From positions 434,001-498,000 of the forward strand of contig CAXBHL010000002.1 in assembly GCA_963975575.1 (NCBI GenBank): a DNA stretch of 64,000 bases, read 5' to 3'. Numbering within the stretch: the stretch's first letter is position 1; each line of letters starts with the position of its first letter. The notes beneath the pieces are model-generated. The model did not search any database, was not told where the DNA came from, and was given only the letters and a program-made list of their open reading frames with translations. This stretch comes from UBA6054 sp963975575. Its GTDB lineage: Bacteria > Planctomycetota > Phycisphaerae > Phycisphaerales > UBA1924. This document shows positions 8,417 through 16,495 of the stretch, piece by piece. Both the position numbers and the translations under genes were made by a program.

Positions 8417-9592
8417 TCAGTGCGAACGGAGTGCGGCGGCGATGGGCAGTCGGAGGCAGCGGACGGCGGGGGGGACCGCGCCGATCAGGCCGACCGCGAG
8501 CCCCGTGGCGAGGCCGGCGAGCAGGACGGGGGGGTCGATGGTGAGGGTGAAGGCGCCCATGGAGAAGCGGACGGCGAGGCCGTCGAGGAGGAGCAGGGCG
8601 AGGACGCAGGCGATGAGCGCGCCGCATGCGGCGATGAAGACCGATTCCTCGGCGAGGCTGGCGATGATGGCGCGGCGGGTGAAGCCGAGGGCCTGGAGCA
8701 TGCCGACCTCGCGGACGCGGGAGGAGAAGGAGGCGTACATGGTGTTGAGCCCGCCGAGGATGCCGCCGGTGGCGATGAGGACGGCGGTGGTAAGGATCAT
8801 GATGCGGATGGGGCGGAAGAAGGCGGCGATGGAGGCGTAGTAGTCGGACTCGCGGATGGCGGCGATCTCGAGGTCCAGACGGCTCTTGGCGAAGAGGTCC
8901 ACGTCGGCGAAGGCGGCTTTGTCGAGGGTGACGATGACGCAGGAGACTGAGGACTCGCGCTTGGTGGCGATCTGGAGGTCGGTCAGGGGGATCCAGATCT
9001 CGGCGTCCATGACGGTGTCGGGGGCGGAGAAGCGGCCGGTGATGGTCCAGTCGCGGTTGTCGAAGCGGAGGGTGCTGCCGACGCCGAGGCGTTCGTTGGG
9101 CAGGCCGAGACGGGTGGGGGCGAGGGCGCCGAGCATGATCTCGTCGTGGCCGGCGCGGGGGGCGCGGCCCTGGATGATCTCGACCTCGGGGTGGACGAGG
9201 AGGGCGACGGGGCGGACGCCGCGCATGACGGCCTGGCGGTCGGTGGGGTCCTGCGCGTCGGCGCGGACGGGCAGGGCGGCGTGGATCTCGGGTGAGACGA
9301 AGACGGTGGTGTTCTCTGTGCGCAGGCCGGGGATGCTGGCGGCGGCCTGGCCGGCGACGCCGGCGTCGATCTGGGAGCGCTCGATGCCTTCTTCGCTGCC
9401 GGTGCCGAGGATGATGACGTTCTCGTAGAGGCCTTGGTGGTCGGCGAGGGTCAGTTGCATGCCGCGGACGAAGCCGCCGGCGGCGAGGACGAGCAGGACG
9501 ACGAGGACCGCGCCGAGCAGGGTGGCGGCGAGGCGCACGCGGGAGCGTGCGAGGTTTCTCAGGGCGTAGTCGAGGGGGAGCTGGCGGATCAT
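8417..9592 (-). CDS. ABC transporter permease, MacB/FtsX family (second copy)
   Basis: This 391-residue inner-membrane protein has the FtsX/MacB layout. One membrane helix near residues 20-45 (ATLLGAVLVVLLVLAAGGF) is followed by a ~220-residue periplasmic domain. Three helices lie in the last ~130 residues, including 'REVGMLQALGFTRRAIIASL', the cytoplasmic coupling signature of FtsX permeases. It is likely partnered with the ATPase at 11156-11884. Its start overlaps the stop of the thioredoxin-like lipoprotein gene by four bases. Together with the first permease it may form a heterodimer, unlike classic MacB, where ATPase and permease are one chain. Confidence 0.88.
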   Translation of the reverse strand: MIRQLPLDYALRNLARSRVRLAATLLGAVLVVLLVLAAGGFVRGMQLTLADHQGLYENVIILGTGSEEGIERSQIDAGVAGQAAASIPGLRTENTTVFVSPEIHAALPVRADAQDPTDRQAVMRGVRPVALLVHPEVEIIQGRAPRAGHDEIMLGALAPTRLGLPNERLGVGSTLRFDNRDWTITGRFSAPDTVMDAEIWIPLTDLQIATKRESSVSCVIVTLDKAAFADVDLFAKSRLDLEIAAIRESDYYASIAAFFRPIRIMILTTAVLIATGGILGGLNTMYASFSSRVREVGMLQALGFTRRAIIASLAEESVFIAACGALIACVLALLLLDGLAVRFSMGAFTLTIDPPVLLAGLATGLAVGLIGAVPPAVRCLRLPIAAALRSH

Positions 9593-9996
9593 CGGTTCGT
9601 GGCCTTACTCAGTGCCGCTGCGAGGGCGTGTGTGTCCGGGAGGCCCCCGGGGTAGACGCGGCAGGTCAGGGCGGTGCTGGCGGCGGGCGGATGGCCCAAG
9701 AGGTCGCGGCCGCCGACGAGCACCGTGGGCGCTCCGTATCCGCGGCGAGGATCGGAGTCGGGCAGTGTGGTCAGATCGATGTGCTCGACTGGGAGGTCGA
9801 GGCGAGCGATGCGGAGCGCCTCTTCGAGACGCCCGGCCAGTTCGGGCGTGTTCGGGCAGCCCGGGAAGCCGAGGAGTGTGACGGTGTGGCCTGTCTGGTT
9901 CATGTGAGTCGTGGGGGTGCTGTTTTTCGCCGGGGTGGTGCAGGACGCGGCGAGGAGTGATGCGATCAGGAGTGGGCCGGCGATGGATGTTCGCAT
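9589..9996 (-). CDS. Thioredoxin-fold-like lipoprotein of the exporter operon
   Basis: This 135-residue predicted lipoprotein (signal MRTSIAGPLLIASLLAASC) has a domain beginning VTLLGFPGCPNTPEL. That is a beta strand followed by a Cys at the position used by thioredoxin/glutaredoxin folds, but with GCPN rather than CxxC. The C-terminal half, GAPTVLVGGRDLLG and TCRVYPGGLP, matches the small thioredoxin-like proteins with a GxPTVLVxGxD...CRxY signature that occur near mercury or metal genes. This family recollection is not checked. It sits between the two permease genes, overlapping the second by ATGA, so the product probably works at the periplasmic side of the exporter. Confidence 0.7.
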   Translation of the reverse strand: MRTSIAGPLLIASLLAASCTTPAKNSTPTTHMNQTGHTVTLLGFPGCPNTPELAGRLEEALRIARLDLPVEHIDLTTLPDSDPRRGYGAPTVLVGGRDLLGHPPAASTALTCRVYPGGLPDTHALAAALSKATNR

Positions 9997-10007
9997 GGGG
10001 TGACCTC

Positions 10008-11159
10008 TTAGACGGAGCGGAAGCAGGCGGCGATCTCGCGGCGGGAGGCCTGCCACGCGGGGACGAGGCCGGCGAGCAGGCCGAGGGCGGCACAGATGAC
10101 CAGGCCGCTGGCGAGCAGGGCGGGGGAGGCGACGATGGGGATGGACTGGCCCTCGACGGAGAGCGCGAAGTTGCCGTTGCGTGCGGCGAGCAGGGCGAGC
10201 GCGGCGCCGAGGAGGCCACCGGCGAGGGCGACAAGGATGCCTTCGCCGATGATGAGCGCGCCGACGAGGCGGCCTCGGAAGCCGAGCGTCTGGAGGACGG
10301 CGTGCTCGGCGATGCGGCTCTGGACGCTGAGGACGATGGCGTTGCCGATCAGGGCGAGAACGGCGACGAGGCAGCCGACGCCGAGCCATCGGGCGAAGCC
10401 GACGATCTCGATGATGTCGCCGGCGATGCGGCCGATGAAGGCCTTCTCGGTGAAGGTGGCGGTGGGGTCCTGGGCGGTGCGGAAGGTGTCGTCGATGGCG
10501 GCGGCGACGGCGTCGAGCTGCGACGGGTCGGCGACCTTGACGTTGAACTGGGTGACGATGCCGAGCTGGTCGCGCCCGGCGAGCTGGACGAACTCGAGGG
10601 CGGTGTAGGCGACGTTTTGGTCCTGCGGGTCGTCGGAGCGGATGACGCCGGCGACGTAGGTGGTGATGCCGGCGGCGTCGAAGGTCATGCCGGGGCGGAG
10701 GCCGCGGCGGTTGGCGAGGGTCTCGCCGATGAGCGAGGCGTCGGTGCGGCGTTTCCAGTCGTCGATGGAGCCGGCGATGATTTCGATTTGACCACGCCGG
10801 GCCGCGAGGAAGTCGTCCTTGGGCACGCCCCGGAAGGTGACGACGTCGAGGCTGGTGCGGCAGTTGGAGACGACGACCTTGATGGGGACGGCGGAGACGA
10901 CGCCGGGGACGGACTCGATGCGGCGCTGGTAGTCCTGCGGGAGCGTGCTGGTGGCCGGGCAGAAGCGGTCCTTGCGGTAGACGACCAGGGTGGTGTCGGC
11001 GGCCGAGGCCTGGGTGGCGGTGGTGACGCCGCGCTGCATGGCCTGGACGGCGGTGAAGAGGAACATCGCGATGGCGACGCCGGCGAGGGTCAGGCCGGTG
11101 CGGACGCGGTGGCGGCTGACCTGCTTCCAGACATAGGGGGCGAAACTGGTGGGGTTCAC
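10008..11159 (-). CDS. ABC transporter permease, MacB/FtsX family (first copy)
   Basis: This is a 383-residue permease with the same layout as the one at 8417-9592. A first helix lies near residues 20-40 (RTGLTLAGVAIAMFLFTAVQ), then a periplasmic domain with MacB-core features (SVPGVVSAVPIKVV), then three C-terminal helices with 'EHAVLQTLGFRGRLVGALI'. It starts with GTG at 11159, overlapping the ATPase stop by GTGA, which shows tight coupling. It differs enough from the second copy that the two probably form an asymmetric pair. Confidence 0.88.
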   Translation of the reverse strand: MNPTSFAPYVWKQVSRHRVRTGLTLAGVAIAMFLFTAVQAMQRGVTTATQASAADTTLVVYRKDRFCPATSTLPQDYQRRIESVPGVVSAVPIKVVVSNCRTSLDVVTFRGVPKDDFLAARRGQIEIIAGSIDDWKRRTDASLIGETLANRRGLRPGMTFDAAGITTYVAGVIRSDDPQDQNVAYTALEFVQLAGRDQLGIVTQFNVKVADPSQLDAVAAAIDDTFRTAQDPTATFTEKAFIGRIAGDIIEIVGFARWLGVGCLVAVLALIGNAIVLSVQSRIAEHAVLQTLGFRGRLVGALIIGEGILVALAGGLLGAALALLAARNGNFALSVEGQSIPIVASPALLASGLVICAALGLLAGLVPAWQASRREIAACFRSV

Positions 11160-11884
11160 GCGGTCACCTCCTGCGGGATGGCGTCGTTCGTGTCAGCGGC
11201 GTTGGGGTCGGTGACGAGGCGGCCCTTCTCGAGGTGGAGGGTGCGCTTGGCGAAGTCGGTGGTCTGCGGGTCGTGGGTGACCATGATGACGGTGGTGTTG
11301 TTGTCGGCGTTGAGGCCCTGGAGGAGGCGCATGATGGCCTGGGCGGAGGGCTTGTCGAGGTCGCCGGTGGGTTCGTCGGCGACGATGATCTGGGGCCGGG
11401 TGACGATGGCGCGGGCGATGGCGACGCGCTGCTCCTGGCCGCCGGAGAGCTGGCGGGGGAAGTGGTCGTGGCGGTCGGCGATGCCGACGCGGTCGAGGGC
11501 CTCGGCGACCCGCTTGTGGCGCTCGGATCGGGAGAGCGGGTGGATGAGCAGTGGCAGCTCGACGTTCTCGTACGCGGTCAGGACGGGGACGAGGTTGTAG
11601 AGCTGGAAGATGTAGCCGACGTGGGTCGATCGCCAGGTGGCGAGCGCGTTGCGGGACATGGAGGAGGTTTCGGTGCCGTCGACGGTCAGAGTGCCGGAGG
11701 TGGGCGAGTCGATGCCGGCGATGAGGTTGAGGAGTGTTGTTTTCCCGCTGCCGGATGGGCCCATGAGCGCGAGGAACTCGCCGCGGTCGATGTCGAGGTC
11801 GAGCCGATCGAGGGGGAGGATGGTGTTGTCGCCCTTGCGGAAGGCGCGGGTGAGGGCGCGGCAGGTGATGAGGGGGTTGGTCAT
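11156..11884 (-). CDS. ABC transporter ATP-binding protein, MacB/LolD-like
   Basis: This 242-residue nucleotide-binding subunit has Walker A GPSGSGKTT at residues 42-50, the Q-loop YIFQLYNLVPVLTAYENVEL, the signature LSGGQEQRVAIARA, Walker B IIVADEPTGDLD and the H-loop VTHDP. This is the lipoprotein/macrolide export subclass (LolD/MacB). It would power the two permeases encoded downstream. The start ATG at 11884 overlaps the stop of the membrane-fusion gene by four bases. I rejected a longer frame upstream because it runs over the membrane-fusion gene. Confidence 0.95.
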   Translation of the reverse strand: MTNPLITCRALTRAFRKGDNTILPLDRLDLDIDRGEFLALMGPSGSGKTTLLNLIAGIDSPTSGTLTVDGTETSSMSRNALATWRSTHVGYIFQLYNLVPVLTAYENVELPLLIHPLSRSERHKRVAEALDRVGIADRHDHFPRQLSGGQEQRVAIARAIVTRPQIIVADEPTGDLDKPSAQAIMRLLQGLNADNNTTVIMVTHDPQTTDFAKRTLHLEKGRLVTDPNAADTNDAIPQEVTA

Positions 11885-13458
11885 TGGTTGGCCTCCGGCG
11901 TGGTGAAGCGGACGCGGGCCCCTTCGGCGATGTTGGCGGCGGGCCCGACGGCGACGAGGTCGCCGGGGCTCAGGTCGGCGTTGATGCTGGCGAAGCCGTC
12001 GGCGCGGGCGAGCACGGTGACGGGCACGGTGTGCAGGCGCCCCTTGCCGGCGCGGCGGGCGTGGACGGAGCGGACGGCGTCGGCCCCGTTGCTGCTGACG
12101 AGCGCGGACTCTGGGATCAGCAGGGTGCGTGCGGTTGGCGCGGAGGGGGACGCGGCGTCGTCCGATGCGCCGCCGATGAAGCGGACGCGGGTGAGCATCT
12201 CCGGGCGGAGCAGCGGGTCGGGGTCGATCACGCGGACTTTGGCCTGCAGGGTGTTCTTCTGCAGGTCGGCCTCGTGGGTGACGCGGGTGACTTCGCCGGC
12301 GAAGACGCGGTCGGGGAGGATCTCGACGACGACCTCGCACCGCTGGCCGACGCTGATCTGGGCCGCGTCGGCGAGGGGGACGTCGACGCGGACCTGGATC
12401 TTGCCGGGGTCGTAGAGGTGGAGGATGTGGGCGGAGTAGGGGTCGTCCATGCCGGCGAGGACCTTGTCGCCGGGTGCCTTCAGGCGGCGCTGCACGAACC
12501 CGGTGATCGGGGCGGTGATGTTGGTGCGTTCGAGGCGGAGGGCGGCCTCGTCGCGGGCGGCCTGACGCTGGGCGATCAGCGCGCCGGCCTGCGTTAAACC
12601 GGCCTCGGCCGCATCGAGGGCGAGGCGTTCGGCGGTGCGGAGTTCGGCCATCCGCGTGGCGGCGGCGAGTTCGGCCTGGGCGCCGGCGAGTTCGGCCCGC
12701 AGGATCGCCCCGCGCTTGCGGAGGGACTCGGCGGTGGCGCGGGCGCCCTGGAGGAGCTTCTCGGCGACGACGGTCTCGATCTCGCTGGCGGCGTTGGATC
12801 GGAACGCCTGACGCACGCGCTCGAGTTCCTCGGCGAGCTGTTCGACGCGGGCCTGGGCGGCGGCGATCAGCGAGGGGAGCTGGTCGATCTGGGCGGCGAT
12901 CTGGTCGCGGGCGGCTTCGGCGGTGCGGACGGCGCGTTGGCGTTCGACGGGTTCGTTCCAGTCCGTTCTGGCCGCGGCGAGGGCGGCCTGCGCGGTCGCG
13001 TGGGCTGCTTTGGCGACGGCCAGTTCGGCGTCGGCGCGGGCGAGGGCGAGCCGGGCGTCTTCGTCGACGAGGCGGGCGACGGTCTGGCCGGCCTGCACGC
13101 TCTCGCCCTCGAGGACGGTGATCGCGGCGAGGACGCCGTCGGTCAGGGCGGTGCAGGCGATCAGGTAGGGGTCGGCCTCGAGCCAGCCGGGGGCCTGGAC
13201 GGTGCGGGCGGCGGGGCGGTCGGGGGCGTCGGGCGCACCGGGCGCGGGCTCGTCGCTCTGCGCGAGCAGCACGGGTCGGACGGCCACCATAGGCGTCGGA
13301 CGCAGGGATGCGCCGCCGGAGACGGCGAGGATTGCGACCGTGACGAGGGCGACGGCCGCGCAGAGGATCAGTCCGAGGCGGCGCGGCTTCGGCGTGGGGA
13401 TCGCGTCCGGTGCGGGCGCGCGATGTGACGGCGCGGTCGCGGCGGGTTTGGCGGGCAT
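11881..13458 (-). CDS. Periplasmic membrane-fusion protein (HlyD/RND adaptor family)
   Basis: This 525-residue adaptor has a membrane anchor near residues 28-49 (LGLILCAAVALVTVAILAVS) and a barrel-sandwich first half (GVLAAITVLEGESVQAGQTV). A long coiled-coil hairpin spans about residues 150-310, and the returning lipoyl half contains ITAPITGFVQRRLKAPGDKV. A beta-barrel domain follows (VPLADAAQISVGQRCEVVVE). It would link the inner-membrane ABC complex to an outer-membrane channel. No TolC-type gene lies in this operon; one is found at 54577-56475. Confidence 0.9.
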   Translation of the reverse strand: MPAKPAATAPSHRAPAPDAIPTPKPRRLGLILCAAVALVTVAILAVSGGASLRPTPMVAVRPVLLAQSDEPAPGAPDAPDRPAARTVQAPGWLEADPYLIACTALTDGVLAAITVLEGESVQAGQTVARLVDEDARLALARADAELAVAKAAHATAQAALAAARTDWNEPVERQRAVRTAEAARDQIAAQIDQLPSLIAAAQARVEQLAEELERVRQAFRSNAASEIETVVAEKLLQGARATAESLRKRGAILRAELAGAQAELAAATRMAELRTAERLALDAAEAGLTQAGALIAQRQAARDEAALRLERTNITAPITGFVQRRLKAPGDKVLAGMDDPYSAHILHLYDPGKIQVRVDVPLADAAQISVGQRCEVVVEILPDRVFAGEVTRVTHEADLQKNTLQAKVRVIDPDPLLRPEMLTRVRFIGGASDDAASPSAPTARTLLIPESALVSSNGADAVRSVHARRAGKGRLHTVPVTVLARADGFASINADLSPGDLVAVGPAANIAEGARVRFTTPEANQ

Positions 13459-13536
13459 GTGGAGGGGTTTCCTGATCGGGTCACGGATGGGTCAACCGCC
13501 GCGCGTGGGCACGGCGGGCCGCGGTCGTGGGGTCGA

Positions 13537-13908
13537 TCAGAGGCGTGGGGGGCGGCGCGGGCCGTCGGCGCTGGGGCCGGCGCGGGGGCGGCTCGTGGCG
13601 ATATCCCAGTGTTCGGCGGCGTGGGTCGCGGCGGGGACGCCGGACGGGCCGCTCATGGCCTTGAGGGTGGCGGTGGGGCAGCAGCCGAGGGGGCAGTCGC
13701 AGTCCTGGTGGGGCGTGCTGTCTTGCTCGTCGGCGGGCGCTTCGGGCCGCTCGCCGGGGCAGCAGGCGTGGGCATCGTCCTGGGTCGCAGCCGACGCGGG
13801 AGCGGGTCCGTCATTGCATCCGACGCAGGCACGCGACGACATGGTGGTGCTGGAGAGCAGCAGCAGCGTCAGGAGCCAGGCATGGATGAGGCGGACTTTG
13901 GGGGACAT
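13537..13908 (-). CDS. Small Cys-rich secreted protein
   Basis: This 123-residue protein begins MSPKVRLIHAWLLTLLLLSS, a clear signal sequence. A region dense in cysteines follows: CVGC, ACCPG, then DCDCPLGCCPT. The spacing suggests metal binding or disulfide bonding. I do not recognise a family. It is the first gene of the minus-strand exporter run, 78 bp before the membrane-fusion gene, so it is probably co-transcribed. Together with the Cys motifs in two downstream lipoproteins it hints that the exporter deals with a soft metal or redox-active compound; this is inference. The start is taken at the ATG beginning the signal peptide. Confidence 0.6.
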   Translation of the reverse strand: MSPKVRLIHAWLLTLLLLSSTTMSSRACVGCNDGPAPASAATQDDAHACCPGERPEAPADEQDSTPHQDCDCPLGCCPTATLKAMSGPSGVPAATHAAEHWDIATSRPRAGPSADGPRRPPRL

Positions 13909-14232
13909 GGTGCTCAAGAGTCTATTCGGCCGGATGCGGGCGGGGTTGCAGGGTGTTCGGCGGACCGGGGCGAGCGTTTGCGGGGTGCCGCGGGGCTTCG
14001 TACCGGAAACGGGCGTGCGGGCGGAATTGTTCGATCCCGGGGGGTGCGGATTGGTGGTCCGCGCGTTTTCGGGCGTTTGGGGGCGGGCGGCCGGGGCGTC
14101 GTGCGATGGTGGGGACGGGCTTGGGAGCAACCCCGGGCGTTTCGGGTCGAGGCGTTGGGGGGCGTGCGCGGGTGAAGTTGGGGGTGTTGGGGCGTATTGT
14201 TGTGTTCGGTGCCGGCCTGATGGTCGGCGGCC
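13909..14232. other. Intergenic stretch without a gene
   Basis: This stretch of 324 bases lies between the start of the exporter run (leftward) and tRNA-Ala (rightward). Promoters for both are expected here. I see no coding frame with plausible codon use and no strong hairpin or promoter match. Confidence 0.5.
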
Positions 14233-14305
14233 GGGGCGCTAACTCAACTGGTAGAGTGCCAGCTTTGCAAGCTGGAAGTTAGGGGTTCGAGTCCCCTGCG
14301 CTCCA
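14233..14305 (+). tRNA. tRNA-Ala (anticodon UGC)
   Basis: This 73-nt gene has a complete cloverleaf. The acceptor GGGGCGC pairs with GCGCTCC (one G-U), with discriminator A at 14305. The anticodon stem CCAGC/GCTGG encloses loop TTTGCAA with anticodon TGC at 14266-14268. The T arm is AGGGGTTCGAGTCCCCT. The second acceptor position and the rest fit tRNA-Ala. No CCA is encoded. Its 3' 27 bases overlap, on the opposite strand, the end of the di-iron repair gene. Confidence 0.97.
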
Positions 14306-15094
14306 TTGACGCGAGGGATCAGAAGGCATTGCCGTCGCGATGGGGTCATGCGGGGCCGCATGGTGCCCTCGGTGGCCGTGGCGGGTTTCGGCCTCGATGC
14401 CCGCGGGGAAGAGGATGTTGTTTTCCTTGTGGATGTGCCGGTGGGTGTCACGCTCCAGGTCGGCGAGGAGTCGGAAGCACTCCTTCCAGGTCGGGCATGC
14501 GTTCTCCGGAGGGGTCAGATCGTCCGTGAGCGATCGGATGCGGGCGAAGGCCTCGCCGACGTCGTCGTGGTCGTGGATCATGCAGTCGATCGGGCGGCGG
14601 ACGCTCCACGGGGGGCCGCTGGTGATCTCTGACTTGCGTTCGAGGCGTCGTAACCAGGGGAAGAGGACGCGCTCTTCGCGGACGAAGTGGTCGTGCATGT
14701 CGTCGGTGAGCGCCCGGAAGACGGAGCGGAGCTCGATCAGCCGTGGCTCGTCGTTTCCATGTGCCGTGACGCACTTGGTCAGCAGCTTCCCGATCCGATC
14801 GATCGTCGATCGTGCGTAGGCATGGTGGGTCTGCTCGATATGGTCGGCCAGCTCCGTCATTGTCATGGCGGCGCAATCGGTCTGGTCGCGGATGCCATCT
14901 GGTGTGGGGCTGTGGTGGACGAGTTCCTCGACCACCGCGTCTGGAACAATCCCGATTCGGGCTGCTTCTTCGCTGAGCGTGCGCCCGCCCCCGCAGCAGT
15001 AGTCGATGCCGAACCGTTCGAGTTCTGGAATCAGTTCCGGGTGATCTCTGGCGATCGCTCCGACCGTCATGCTTGTGTTGATCTTACGGCTCAT
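14279..15094 (-). CDS. Iron-sulfur cluster repair di-iron protein (RIC/ScdA/YtfE family)
   Basis: This 271-residue protein repairs iron-sulfur centres damaged by NO. The N-terminal ScdA-N domain is seen in VGAIARDHPELIPELERFGIDYCCGGG with its Cys-Cys pair. The hemerythrin-like domain has the expected His/Glu ligands: HIEQTHHAY, DMHDHFVREERVLFP, MIHDHDDVGEAF and DTHRHIHKENNILFP. It is the last gene of the nos operon, overlapping nosL by 11 bases. The reading frame continues past the conserved domain and stops inside the tRNA-Ala gene on the other strand, so the last ~10 residues are antisense to the tRNA. The ATG at 15094 is used; ATG 15070 is possible. Confidence 0.9.
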   Translation of the reverse strand: MSRKINTSMTVGAIARDHPELIPELERFGIDYCCGGGRTLSEEAARIGIVPDAVVEELVHHSPTPDGIRDQTDCAAMTMTELADHIEQTHHAYARSTIDRIGKLLTKCVTAHGNDEPRLIELRSVFRALTDDMHDHFVREERVLFPWLRRLERKSEITSGPPWSVRRPIDCMIHDHDDVGEAFARIRSLTDDLTPPENACPTWKECFRLLADLERDTHRHIHKENNILFPAGIEAETRHGHRGHHAAPHDPIATAMPSDPSRQWSAGDSNP

Positions 15095-15611
15095 GGTGCT
15101 TCTCCCCTTCATCGGCTCCCCGATCGGACGAGTCGGCTTCGCAGCAGGCCTCGGGGGGGCCGAGGTGTGCCCACGCGGCCCCGAACGTCATCAGTTCGCC
15201 CCCAAACGTCGCCTTGGCGGATTCGGCTTCGGCAACGGTTGAAAATGCTGCGATCCCAGATCCCATGGGCGCCCGCAGGTTCGGTGACAGCACGAAGTGC
15301 GCGTCTTCCGTCCGGATCCACCCGTGCGTCTGATGGTCGTGCGACCAGCGGCCGACGATCACCGACTCCGGATGCTCGAGTTCGTAGTGGACCTGGCAGT
15401 TGAAGTCATCGAACAGCCGTGGCTCCGGCCCCCTGTCGCCGTCGATGATCGTCGCGGTGGCCCAGCGTTCGTCGCTGATGATCATGTTGCATTGGTCACA
15501 GACCGAGTCGCCGAGCCGGATCGAGGGGGGGGTGTCGGCCGCGTTGTTCTCGCAGCCCGCGAGCAACGCGGGGGCGAGCAGCAGCGACGAGGTGAGAACC
15601 GACCGTTTCAT
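15084..15611 (-). CDS. nosL: Copper chaperone lipoprotein NosL
   Basis: This 175-residue lipoprotein (MKRSVLTSSLLLAPALLAGC) is of the NosL family, which delivers copper to N2O reductase. The NosL motif 'CDQCNMIISDERWATATI' gives the conserved Cys and Met Cu(I) ligands. Later conserved stretches are FDDFNCQVHYE and APMGSGIAAFSTVAEAE. The C-terminus is extended and ends in a Cys/His-rich tail (EACCEADSS, EGEKHHEP) that could also bind metal. The start overlaps the stop of nosY by four bases. Confidence 0.93.
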   Translation of the reverse strand: MKRSVLTSSLLLAPALLAGCENNAADTPPSIRLGDSVCDQCNMIISDERWATATIIDGDRGPEPRLFDDFNCQVHYELEHPESVIVGRWSHDHQTHGWIRTEDAHFVLSPNLRAPMGSGIAAFSTVAEAESAKATFGGELMTFGAAWAHLGPPEACCEADSSDRGADEGEKHHEP

Positions 15612-16495
15612 ACCGAGGCCTTCCTTGTGAAGAGCAGGACGGCCAGACCGAGCGGCCCGATCGTCCATGCGAACAGCGACCCGGCCAGCACCCACGGCAG
15701 CGCGCTCCCAAGGGTCTGCGACGCGTACGCGCCCACCGGACCGAGGACGTCCAGCGAGGCGTTCATGTGGACGATGACCGCCATTTTGAACGACTGGAGC
15801 GGGTTGATGGTCGCCAGCCCGAAGATCTCCTGAACGCGGAGTCTGAACAGCACGGAGCTGGCCATGAGTCCGAGGTCGCTCACAAACACCAGGGTGAGCC
15901 ACACGAAGAGAGCGAGACCGGTGGATACGGACGTGCGGCGGGAGATCACCGAGATCAGCATCCCGACCGACAGCATCGCGACGGCGAGCATCGCCGTGTA
16001 GGCGATCAGCATGGCGTACGCGCCCATCCCGACGCCCCCCGCCCGCCACGCGAGCACGCCCGCGCTGACGCCGAAGCCGAAGCAGAGCGAGCAGACAAGG
16101 GCCGCGGAGAGCCCAAAGTACTTGCCGAGGATCACCTGCGTCCGGGAGACTGGCTGCGCGAGCAGGTAGAGGAGCGTGCCCCGCTCCCGCTCACCCGAGA
16201 CGGACCCGGCCCCGGCGGTCAGGGCCATCAGCGGAACGATCAGCATGATCAGATTCAGCAGGCCGGCGGCGGTTCGGCCGAAACCCGCGAACCCGTGGGA
16301 GCCCACGCCGCTGAGCGACAGGAAAGACACGCCGACCGCGAGGACGGTAAAGGCGATCGTGTAGAGCAGGAACCACTTGCTCGAGAGTGCGTCGCGGAAC
16401 TCGCGCTGAGCGAACCGCCCGACGCCGCCGATGAACGTCGGCGCCTCCGAGTTCCGTGCCGCTGCGGTCAAACCGGTTGGAGCGATGGTGCTCAT
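15608..16495 (-). CDS. nosY: ABC-2 type permease NosY
   Basis: This 295-residue membrane protein with six apparent helices is the permease of the NosDFY complex, which is needed to assemble the copper centres of N2O reductase. Diagnostic stretches are AQREFRDALSSKWFLLYTIA near the N-terminus, ERERGTLLYLLAQPVSRTQV and the C-terminal hydrophobic block ending VLLFTRKASV. It follows nosF with an ATGA overlap and precedes nosL with another, consistent with the usual nosDFYL order. Confidence 0.95.
   Translation of the reverse strand: MSTIAPTGLTAAARNSEAPTFIGGVGRFAQREFRDALSSKWFLLYTIAFTVLAVGVSFLSLSGVGSHGFAGFGRTAAGLLNLIMLIVPLMALTAGAGSVSGERERGTLLYLLAQPVSRTQVILGKYFGLSAALVCSLCFGFGVSAGVLAWRAGGVGMGAYAMLIAYTAMLAVAMLSVGMLISVISRRTSVSTGLALFVWLTLVFVSDLGLMASSVLFRLRVQEIFGLATINPLQSFKMAVIVHMNASLDVLGPVGAYASQTLGSALPWVLAGSLFAWTIGPLGLAVLLFTRKASV

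Noticed and set aside
14239..14451. Small frame ending in GTRTPNFQLAKLALYQLS
   Set aside because: This is the familiar artefact from translating the complement of a tRNA gene. The tRNA-Ala lies there.
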